Source: Crocinitomicaceae bacterium (GTDB lineage: Bacteria > Bacteroidota > Bacteroidia > Flavobacteriales_D > Crocinitomicaceae). Taken from it: a DNA stretch of 5,111 nt. This document shows, one piece after another, positions 1 through 5,111 of this stretch. The translations under genes and the position numbers were made by a program. A model generated the notes under the pieces. That model ran no database searches and had not been told where the DNA came from. It worked only from the letters and a program-made list of their open reading frames with translations. The stretch spans positions 1 to 5,111 of the forward strand of contig JAURHO010000128.1 of assembly GCA_030833265.1 (NCBI GenBank). Direction: 5' to 3'. Every line of letters begins with the position of its first letter. The first letter of the stretch is position 1.

Positions 1-1
1 C

Positions 2-1099
2 CTAATATTTGCATCAGCCCTCGTAATTGCGGTTCTAAGCCCATTTACAGATAGGCAGCTCATTGCTGGCATAGCCATTTCTATTCTCGTGTCCCTAGTA
101 ATCGTGATTTTTTATGATTTCATCAAGACCGCTATAAAAAAAGAGGATGCCAAGCCAGTTTTCATGTTGAAGCTTCTTATTTTGTTGGTGCTAGCCATCA
201 CTTTTACCGTTAATTTATTTACTTTTATTTTTTCATCTGTTCATATTTTTCATGAATTCAAGGCCTACAACTTACCATTTTTCGCCTTTATCGTTTCTGG
301 TATTTTGATCATCCATATGGTCACTATATTGGACCAAGATATATCCGCCAAGCACTCGCTAGATGCTACAAATGCACTCAAGATGGCAGCCGATGAGACT
401 GCGCTTAGACAGAACCAACAAAGATTTTTGTCGATGTTGATGCACGAAATACGCACGCCTCTCAGCGTCATCAAAATTGGGGCAGATGCCATTACTAAGG
501 CAAACCACCCACAAGAACAAAAAAATATTTGGACCCAAAGAATTGATACTGCCATTGACAACATAGCCCAGGTCATTGAAAACTGCGTGCAAGCTGAGAA
601 ACAAGAAAGCGGGCTGATTCAGCCCTCCATTCAAAAATATGCTATCAAAAATGAAACAGAAAGTTTGTACAGGCAATATCTAAGCGCTAACTCTGAACTA
701 GAGACAAGAATAAAGTTTGAAATTGACGTGCAGGACAGTACATCCGTCACAACAGACATTAACTATGTGCGCTCCATATTATTAAACCTTATAAGTAACG
801 CGTATAAATACTCACCTCCTTTTTCAACCATATTGGTGCGTCTGCTCAACGTTGGCGATGGAAATCCAAAATCTATATTGTTCGAAGTGGAGAACTCCCT
901 TGGAAAGGTGGAGCCTCCCGACCCAAACCAAATATTTCAGCGTTACTACCGTGCCGAATCTGCAAAGAAGTTTGCAGGAACTGGCCTAGGGCTTTGGCTT
1001 TCCCAAACGCTTGCGCAACAAATTGGTTCTCGCTTAAACATGAAAATGACTGAGCAAAAAAATATCGTTTTCTTTTTTAATTTAGAAATATCAAGTTAA
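2..1099 (+). CDS. Membrane sensor histidine kinase, 7TM-type, 5'-truncated by window edge
   Basis: This is the C-terminal 365 residues of a two-component sensor kinase that autophosphorylates on His using ATP. The frame is open to the left edge, so the true start lies outside; the GTG at 89 falls inside a membrane segment and is not the start. About four hydrophobic segments are visible (residues 1-15, 20-40, 54-78 and 90-111), consistent with the end of a 7TM-DISM-type sensor region. A helical linker leads to the H-box, MHEIRTPLS, with phospho-acceptor His148 (nt 443-445). The N-box is LLNLISNAYKYS (Asn266), followed by FQRYYR and the G2 box GTGLGL (326-331). The G1 box is degenerate: V-E-N-S-L-G-K replaces D-x-G-x-G, with Asn in the Asp position. 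I recall the same change in betaproteobacterial relatives, so it need not mean inactivity. The sensed signal and partner regulator are unknown. A coiled-coil gene follows after 12 nt. Confidence 0.93.
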   Translation, partial: LIFASALVIAVLSPFTDRQLIAGIAISILVSLVIVIFYDFIKTAIKKEDAKPVFMLKLLILLVLAITFTVNLFTFIFSSVHIFHEFKAYNLPFFAFIVSGILIIHMVTILDQDISAKHSLDATNALKMAADETALRQNQQRFLSMLMHEIRTPLSVIKIGADAITKANHPQEQKNIWTQRIDTAIDNIAQVIENCVQAEKQESGLIQPSIQKYAIKNETESLYRQYLSANSELETRIKFEIDVQDSTSVTTDINYVRSILLNLISNAYKYSPPFSTILVRLLNVGDGNPKSILFEVENSLGKVEPPDPNQIFQRYYRAESAKKFAGTGLGLWLSQTLAQQIGSRLNMKMTEQKNIVFFFNLEISS

Positions 1100-1111
1100 T
1101 AAACATTTGAA

Positions 1112-1684
1112 ATGAATTTATTTAACAAAGTGTTCAGTGGGGGTCAGATCGACAAACAAGTCGTTCCTGATTTAGCCACCAACCCCATAGCGGATCTGCA
1201 TGACGAGCCGCTTTTACCTTTGCAGGGATTGGCTGCAGGCGAGGCAGCGCCTGTTCCTAAATTTCATCAAGCCGCAATGGACGCAAACCAAGCCATCCAC
1301 CAAGCACTTGAGCAAGAATTCGGCAATTTAGATGCCTATGAAAATCTACAAAGCAAGTTAAACGTCACTGAATTGACAGATATTTACTCCACATTGGAGA
1401 GTATTTCGAACACCGTTGGTAACCTCAATCAAAGTAACCAAAGCTCTGACGATTATTTAGAAAATTGGCAACCTTTGATGGCCAATATGGACGCCTTCGT
1501 CGCCAAGAAAAAACAGTTACAAATTATCGAAAAACAAATGAAACAAACTATTTCTGAAATGCATGAATTGCATCAGAAGATGATTGACTCCATTGGAATA
1601 GTCAGAGACTACAACGCAGAACGCGCACAAATGTATCTTGAGAGAAAAAAGATTGCGGACGAATTAGGCCGTAAATTGTTGTAG
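1112..1684 (+). CDS. Hypothetical coiled-coil protein downstream of the kinase
   Basis: I do not recognise this 190-residue protein. It has no signal peptide, membrane segment or cysteine, so it is probably cytoplasmic. Residues 1-50 look flexible, with a Pro/Ala/Gly-rich stretch at about 34-50. Residues 52-106 are probably helical. A polar Asn/Ser/Gln spacer at about 104-113 (NLNQSNQSS) precedes a long, charged C-terminal helix at about 125-187 with coiled-coil-like spacing of Leu, Ile and Met. The ATG at 1112 is the natural start, 12 nt after the kinase stop, though no good Shine-Dalgarno precedes it, so translation may be coupled to the kinase. The position suggests co-transcription and perhaps a role linked to kinase signalling, but that rests on context only. 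The reading frame is intact and codon use looks like that of its neighbours, so I take it as a real gene. Confidence 0.8.
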   Translation: MNLFNKVFSGGQIDKQVVPDLATNPIADLHDEPLLPLQGLAAGEAAPVPKFHQAAMDANQAIHQALEQEFGNLDAYENLQSKLNVTELTDIYSTLESISNTVGNLNQSNQSSDDYLENWQPLMANMDAFVAKKKQLQIIEKQMKQTISEMHELHQKMIDSIGIVRDYNAERAQMYLERKKIADELGRKLL

Positions 1685-1702
1685 GAATTATTCTTCTACT
1701 TG
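1685..1702. other. Convergent gene junction without a clear terminator
   Basis: Only 18 nt separate the stop codons of the plus-strand coiled-coil gene and the minus-strand DUF4384 gene. An imperfect inverted repeat lies across the first stop (GTAG GAAT at 1681-1688 and ATTC TT CTAC at 1690-1699), but its loop is too small and it has no U-run. Transcripts from the two sides probably overlap at their 3' ends. Confidence 0.45.
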
Positions 1703-2530
1703 TTACTTGAGCAAAATATAAGAGCGCTGCACAACTCTTCGTTGATTGAGCGGGATCTCCATTAATTTCTCTTTGAATCGTTGAATATCGTAAACCGATA
1801 GCCAAGGAATTGGTTTTTTAGAAGCTACCACGATGATAGATTCATTCAGAGCCTCTTTATCGTAGCCAGTTGGCGCATCCCAGTCCATCTCCAAACTATA
1901 TTTGGCTTCACCATTCTTAGCTGGAATAGAGATGGATTTGGTGATGTAGTTATCTTTGTCTATGTCGTTAGGGAAAATTTTGAAAACGTTTTCTTTGTTG
2001 AATGCACTGCGCCAATTAAATATGTGAATAAACATTGGAGCAGTTGGACTTACTCTAATGGAGAGGCTGTCTCCCTGTCTAAAGTTAGTACGGTTGAGTT
2101 CGAGCTGCAAATCAAAACTGGGATCTGACTCTACGGACGGTGGCACTACATCTACCACCATCAAGACGGTACAAACTTGCGCCCCAGGAACAGTTTTTAC
2201 TGTCTCTGAGATGGTTTCGCTTTTGCCAATGCGACCTTCCACCAAAACTGAAGAGTTTTGATTGATCTCACACTTGCGCTCTTCGCCTTTTCTAGGGTTT
2301 TGGAAACATTGCAATTGCTGGTCAAACGAGACCTTCTCGCCTGTCACCATGGCAATGGCTTTGGATTTGGCGGTTTCGCGTGCGTTGTCGCATGCTTGGT
2401 TACGGGATATATCCGGTCCAAAATAAAAATCAGCTTTGACATCGATCGGAATGGCAAAAACATTACAACCATGCGTCTCTATTAGGCAATAAAGAATAGC
2501 CTTATAAAGAAACCTAGTGTCTATTCGCAT
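1703..2530 (-). CDS. DUF4384 domain protein with LPP20/FlgT-like N-terminal region, probably exported
   Basis: This 275-residue protein is the last gene of the minus-strand operon. Residues 1-26 form a weak signal peptide (basic start, short core AILYCLI, possible cleavage after NVFA). Residues 30-130 carry A-C-x-N-A-R-x-x-A-x-x-x-A, then a V-x-x-x-G-x-I-G-K strand and a hydrophobic C-T-V-L-M-V-V-D-V-V strand, resembling the N-terminal fold of FlgT and LPP20-family envelope proteins. Four cysteines in this part (47, 75, 87, 120) could form disulfides in the periplasm. Residues 140-240 match DUF4384: F-R-Q-G-D-S-L-S-I-R-V, a strand with IHIFNW, the V-F-K-I-F-P-N motif and the closing ESIIVVASKKPI. 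DUF4384 is of unknown biochemical function and, from general knowledge, is often fused or adjacent to caspase-like domains. The ATG lies 2 nt after the caspase stop with no strong ribosome site, suggesting translational coupling. Domain call is firm; export is moderately supported. Confidence 0.88.
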   Translation of the reverse strand: MRIDTRFLYKAILYCLIETHGCNVFAIPIDVKADFYFGPDISRNQACDNARETAKSKAIAMVTGEKVSFDQQLQCFQNPRKGEERKCEINQNSSVLVEGRIGKSETISETVKTVPGAQVCTVLMVVDVVPPSVESDPSFDLQLELNRTNFRQGDSLSIRVSPTAPMFIHIFNWRSAFNKENVFKIFPNDIDKDNYITKSISIPAKNGEAKYSLEMDWDAPTGYDKEALNESIIVVASKKPIPWLSVYDIQRFKEKLMEIPLNQRRVVQRSYILLK

Positions 2531-2532
2531 TG

Positions 2533-3846
2533 TTAGTAAACAACGAGTTGCTGTTTATCCCCGATGAATTTGGGATCTTGTTGCTTATTGTTATTTAGTG
2601 CAAATTGTCTGGTTTTTTGCGTAACGTAGTCAGCAAGTTGTCCCATATTCATTTGTTTGGTCGATTGCGCGCCCTGTTCGCCTGAAATGGCTTTGAGCAA
2701 AAAGAAAGTAAAGATTCCGTGCTGCAAGCTGTCGTCGCCATACGCTACTTGTTGATTGCTAGCAGCACTCAGCACACTAAAGCCAGCTGGAAGTGCATCG
2801 GTATTTAATTTCAGATTCACGGCTCTTTGGTTTTGGACCAATGTCTGCCCAACACGATTGGTACCGCTAAAGCATGTGTCTAAAAACACCACAACAGATT
2901 TAGCCCCTGCTTGGCTAATTTGCTTGAAGAGATTTTTTTGATTGATGGCAGTTTCTTCCAACAAGTCGGTGTTGACATCGAATGGTAAAAAATATTGCTG
3001 CTTGACTTGCTCTTGCGATAACCCGTGCCCACTGAAGTAAATGTAAACATCGGTTTTACCTGCATTGATATGCGCCGGTAACCAATATTTAAAGGCCAAC
3101 AATATATCGGCGCGTTGTGCCTGGTTATCGGTCAACAGCTTCACGTTTTCAGGCTTGACACCTAGATAGCGGACCGCATGCTCTTTGAATTGACTCGCGT
3201 CATTGATGGCATAACTGGCGTTGGGTAGGTTTTTGTAATTTTGAACACCAATCACAATAGCAACAGCATCACGCGGTTTACCAATAATTTTTACTGCTTG
3301 AAGTTCCGATTTATCGAATGTTCGGTCTTTTAATATGCTCGACCTTAAAGTCTCAATCTTTTTTTTTTCGAATTCTGGGTTTTGTAAATCGCCTACTTTG
3401 CTATTTGCGGTATGCGAAGTAGAGGTTTTGGTAACCAACGCATTGTTTGACCAAATACCCGTTAAAGCTGGCTTGCCATTAGTAAAAGAGTAAGTACCCT
3501 TGCCTTCTCTTTTGCCGAACTGGTATTCACCCACATACTTATCACCGTTAGCGAAGAAATACATTCCAAAGCCGTGCTTGAGACCGTTTTTAAATTCACC
3601 TTGGTAGTGGTCACCCTGGTATTTGTCTGCGGTGAACTCCAATATGCCACGACCATCAAATTTACCCATCATGAAGTCGCCTGCATAAGAATATTCGTCA
3701 TCGTCAATCACGCCGCGGCATGAATGCCATTGGCGAACGTCGCCGCCCTTGCATGTAGGCAATACTGTTTGGGAGAACAGTAAGGCACTCCATGCCATCA
3801 GCATCAGGCTGAAAAATATATTCTGAATAGGTTTCAAGAATTTCAT
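2533..3846 (-). CDS. Exported MORN-repeat caspase-like cysteine protease (peptidase C14 / metacaspase type)
   Basis: Residues 1-26 form a clear signal peptide (MKFLKPIQN then a hydrophobic core at 10-24) with no lipobox. A cysteine pair (Cys32, Cys43) precedes three MORN repeats at about 54-127 (Y-x-G-x-F/Y-x-x-G-x-x-x-G-x-G) plus a partial fourth. A charged linker (about 133-190) leads to the caspase-like domain (about 193-390), with AIVIGVQNYKNLPNASYAIND, the YIYFSGHG motif carrying catalytic His274 (nt 3025-3027) and VVFLDTCFSG carrying catalytic Cys325 (nt 2872-2874). The dyad is intact, so active peptidase is expected. Metacaspases usually cleave after Arg or Lys; the Asp in DTC is in the position of their S1-pocket acid. 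MORN repeats often bind membranes or proteins. I chose the ATG at 3846 (437 aa) because it puts the signal peptide at the N-terminus; a TTG at 3873 would add nine polar residues and overlap the upstream gene by 4 nt. The substrate is unknown. Confidence 0.93.
   Translation of the reverse strand: MKFLKPIQNIFFSLMLMAWSALLFSQTVLPTCKGGDVRQWHSCRGVIDDDEYSYAGDFMMGKFDGRGILEFTADKYQGDHYQGEFKNGLKHGFGMYFFANGDKYVGEYQFGKREGKGTYSFTNGKPALTGIWSNNALVTKTSTSHTANSKVGDLQNPEFEKKKIETLRSSILKDRTFDKSELQAVKIIGKPRDAVAIVIGVQNYKNLPNASYAINDASQFKEHAVRYLGVKPENVKLLTDNQAQRADILLAFKYWLPAHINAGKTDVYIYFSGHGLSQEQVKQQYFLPFDVNTDLLEETAINQKNLFKQISQAGAKSVVVFLDTCFSGTNRVGQTLVQNQRAVNLKLNTDALPAGFSVLSAASNQQVAYGDDSLQHGIFTFFLLKAISGEQGAQSTKQMNMGQLADYVTQKTRQFALNNNKQQDPKFIGDKQQLVVY
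3359..3368 (-). other. A10 slippery run between MORN and protease domains
   Basis: On the coding strand the sequence reads GAA AAA AAA AAG ATT, ten consecutive A's followed by G, encoding Glu160-Lys-Lys-Lys163 of the caspase-like protein. The last seven bases are A AAA AAG in the zero frame, the heptamer used by E. coli dnaX for -1 frameshifting. A -1 ribosomal shift, or one extra A in the mRNA, leads to GAT then TGA. Loss of one A leads to AGA TTG AGA CTT then TAA. I see no strong internal Shine-Dalgarno upstream and only weak hairpins downstream, so transcriptional slippage is at least as likely as programmed ribosomal shifting. The sequence is certain; function is inferred. Confidence 0.5.
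3445..3687 (-). repeat. MORN repeat array within the caspase-like gene
   Basis: The stretch encodes three consecutive MORN-type repeats and a partial fourth. They begin Y-A-G-D-F (27 residues, with a small insertion), Y-Q-G-E-F (23) and Y-V-G-E-Y (24), each with the G-x-x-x-G-x-G core, followed by a remnant L-T-G-I-W. The DNA copies are diverged, so this is a protein-level repeat and not a recent DNA duplication. The array lies between the signal peptide and the protease domain. Confidence 0.88.
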
Positions 3847-3869
3847 CGGGTTATCTTTGAAGGTACTTT

Positions 3870-4640
3870 TCAATTCGTCTGCGTAAGCGCTTGCTTTTTC
3901 TGCTTCAACCCGGCCATATTATTGGCTAATTTCTTTTTATCTTCATCCAAGGTTCGCTGCTGCGCCCATAATTTCTTGCGCTCTTCTAACAAACTAGACT
4001 TTTTGGCTAACAAATCTTGTGATACAGCATTACTGTTTTTAGAAATATCTGGCGAAGACAGCAAAGCGACAGGTTCACGGTACGGGACTTCGCCAAATCT
4101 ATCAGCACCTTTTAGTGAAGCTTTAGAGACTTCGTTTAAAGCTTTCGAATTCGCCAAAGCCGTGGATTGAGAGAAGTTATCCATTTTTTTCTGAACGCTG
4201 CTCTCAACCACAGAGGCTAATATTTCGACTTCTAGATTTTTATCTGCAAGGTCAAGTTGGTGTTTAGCCAAATCAATTTGAGATTGAAGTTTTTGAATTC
4301 TGCTTTTTTCAGTTTTGAATTGATCTTCTAATTTGCGAATACGCGTTTTTTCTTGCACCACAGCAACTTGCTTTTCTCGGTCTTGGCGAATAATTTCCTG
4401 AACTTGATCTTGCAGATTTTGCTGCGTCATGACTGCCTGCGTCTCTTTGATTCTTGTGAGCTCCCCTGCCACCGAGCTCATTTGCGATTTAGTCGCCGCA
4501 AGCTGGTCTTCTTGGGACTGCATACGGTTTTTAATAGTCTCGACCGTTATAGACAAGTCTCGGGTAGTCTGCACTGATAGGCCCATTAAAAATGTGCCTA
4601 TCAGTGCAATTAGAAACGTTGCTATCCATTCAACTTTCAT
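3870..4640 (-). CDS. Membrane-anchored coiled-coil protein, unknown function
   Basis: This 256-residue protein does not match a family I can name. Residues 5-24 form one membrane segment (WIATFLIALIGTFLMGL) that could be an uncleaved signal anchor; with Lys2 before it, the rest may face the periplasm, but the charge balance is not decisive. Residues 27-137 are a long, Gln/Lys/Glu-rich coiled coil. Residues about 138-208 are less charged and contain the only short Pro/Gly stretch (FGEVPYREP), probably a hinge. A second coiled coil spans about 209-253. There are no cysteines. The ATG start is well supported by an AGGTGA ribosome site four bases upstream. The stop overlaps a possible TTG start of the caspase-like gene and lies 23 nt before its preferred ATG. 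A scaffolding or anchoring role for the operon's envelope proteins is plausible, by inference only. Confidence 0.88.
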   Translation of the reverse strand: MKVEWIATFLIALIGTFLMGLSVQTTRDLSITVETIKNRMQSQEDQLAATKSQMSSVAGELTRIKETQAVMTQQNLQDQVQEIIRQDREKQVAVVQEKTRIRKLEDQFKTEKSRIQKLQSQIDLAKHQLDLADKNLEVEILASVVESSVQKKMDNFSQSTALANSKALNEVSKASLKGADRFGEVPYREPVALLSSPDISKNSNAVSQDLLAKKSSLLEERKKLWAQQRTLDEDKKKLANNMAGLKQKKQALTQTN

Positions 4641-4701
4641 AGTGTCACCTGAAGTTTAGGAGTCGAGTTACTTGCAAGAAAAAAAGATCGATAACCAGTC
4701 G
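4641..4701 (-). other. 61-nt intergenic spacer inside the minus-strand operon
   Basis: This is the longest non-coding gap in the window. It holds the AGGTGA ribosome site, a run of A/T and an 8-bp palindrome CTTGCAAG (4671-4678). I see no stem followed by a U-run and no well-spaced -35/-10 pair, so read-through from the upstream gene is the simplest view. Confidence 0.5.
4645..4650 (-). promoter_or_regulatory. Shine-Dalgarno for the coiled-coil gene
   Basis: The minus strand reads AGGTGA, then four bases (CACT), then the ATG at 4640. It is the only strong ribosome site I see in the window, and it fixes this start. The other downstream starts in the operon lack a comparable site and probably rely on coupling. 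Confidence 0.7.
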
Positions 4702-5111
4702 TTATTTTGAACTACGTGCTGCTTCAATTTCTTTTTCCAAATCTTCAAATGCCTTTGTTTTTCTCACTTTGGCGGCCATTATGTTGCTTTTGTTTACTTC
4801 TGCAGCAAGGGCTTTTCTTAATTCAGAAGTGGGATAACGCAAGCGAACGAAGGTTTGAAATTCAGATCCATTGGCAACCACTTCAATACGGTCACGTTGG
4901 TAACCTTTCAACAAAATATCAGCGATTGTAGTTTTAGTCACACGTTCTACTTCTTTATTCATCACCATGTCTTCTGCTGAACCAGAAGTCTGACCACCAT
5001 ACTCTGCCATACGTGCAGATATTTTTTCACCCAATGAATTGGCCAACAAGCGTTTGCCAGACATCATCGCCATATCAATAGATAACTGCATATCCAAAGA
5101 ACTCTCGGTAG
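4702..5111 (-). CDS. LPP20-like envelope protein, 5'-truncated by window edge
   Basis: This is the C-terminal 135 residues of a protein whose start lies beyond the right edge. The frame stays open to the end, and the first in-frame start-like codon, a TTG at 5097, is most likely an internal Leu. The visible part begins D-M-Q-L-S-I-D-M-A with a following helix (SGKRLLANSLGEKISARM), then a strand with GYQRDRIEV and ending FQTFVRLRYP. The order 'A-x-x-x-K-R-x-L-A ... G-Y ... F-x-T-F-V-x-L-R-Y-P' is what I associate with LPP20-family lipoproteins and related small envelope proteins. The C-terminus (residues about 95-135 of the visible part) is a charged, probably coiled-coil helix rich in Lys, Glu and Ala. 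The signal peptide or lipobox, if present, is outside the window. It is the first visible gene of the caspase operon. Family call is moderate because the N-terminus is missing. Confidence 0.75.
   Translation of the reverse strand, partial: TESSLDMQLSIDMAMMSGKRLLANSLGEKISARMAEYGGQTSGSAEDMVMNKEVERVTKTTIADILLKGYQRDRIEVVANGSEFQTFVRLRYPTSELRKALAAEVNKSNIMAAKVRKTKAFEDLEKEIEAARSSK

Noticed and set aside
89..91. GTG at 89 as the start of the histidine kinase
   Set aside because: The frame is open to the left edge and the GTG is in the middle of a hydrophobic membrane segment; the gene is cut by the window.
1681..1699. Inverted repeat as a bidirectional terminator
   Set aside because: The loop would be one base, the stem is bulged and AT-rich, and no U-run follows on either strand.
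1720..1739. AAGAG ... CTCTT hairpin downstream of the coiled-coil gene
   Set aside because: Only five pairs with a ten-base loop, within the coding part of the convergent gene and without a U-run.
2058..2485. Plus-strand open frames opposite the DUF4384 gene
   Set aside because: Their compositions (Ser/Thr/Cys-rich, no domain) fit antisense shadows of a gene with a clear DUF4384 domain.
4184..4190. A7 run in the coiled-coil gene as a second slippery site
   Set aside because: The run ends in an ATG Met codon (AAA AAA ATG), is shorter, and lies in an unremarkable part of the protein.
4671..4678. CTTGCAAG palindrome as an operator
   Set aside because: Eight bases is short enough to occur by chance and no second copy or longer dyad is seen nearby.
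4641..4701. Internal minus-strand promoter (TTGCAA ... TAAACT)
   Set aside because: The spacer would be about 13 nt, too short for a sigma-70 type promoter, and the boxes are poor matches.
5095..5097. TTG at 5097 as the start of the LPP20-like gene
   Set aside because: The frame continues to the window edge with no stop, and the residues around the TTG look like the inside of the domain, with no signal peptide.

Overview
The window is AT-rich (G+C in the low 40s per cent by eye) and almost fully coding. It looks like a Gram-negative proteobacterium. The best lineage hint is the sensor kinase, whose ATP-binding region (an Asn in place of the G1 Asp, then PDP, F-Q-R-Y-Y-R and GTGLGL) resembles 7TM-type kinases I know from Betaproteobacteria. 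That assignment is from memory, not from a search.

Left part, plus strand (1-1684): the 3' portion of a multi-pass membrane histidine kinase, open at the left edge, followed after 12 nt by a 190-residue, mostly helical coiled-coil protein of unknown function. The two are probably co-transcribed. No response regulator is visible.

Right part, minus strand (1703-5111): four tightly packed genes read right to left. In transcription order they are an LPP20-like protein (5' end outside the window), a membrane-anchored coiled-coil protein, an exported protein with MORN repeats joined to a caspase-like (peptidase C14, metacaspase/orthocaspase) domain with an intact His-Cys dyad, and an apparently exported DUF4384 protein whose N-terminal half resembles LPP20/FlgT-type domains. 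Gaps are 60 nt, 23 nt (or a 4-nt overlap with a TTG start) and 2 nt, so this is almost certainly one operon. The two blocks converge, with 18 nt between stop codons.

My reading is that the minus-strand operon encodes a cell-envelope caspase module: a protease with MORN repeats, a DUF4384 partner and two accessory envelope proteins. The individual families are known, but I do not recognise this four-gene combination as a characterised system. The most notable local signal is a run of ten A's ending in G, in the linker between the MORN repeats and the protease domain. It contains the A AAA AAG heptamer in the same phase as the dnaX frameshift site, and a shift in either direction reaches a stop almost at once. 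I see no tRNA, rRNA, CRISPR array, insertion sequence or convincing terminator, and no non-coding stretch longer than about 60 nt.
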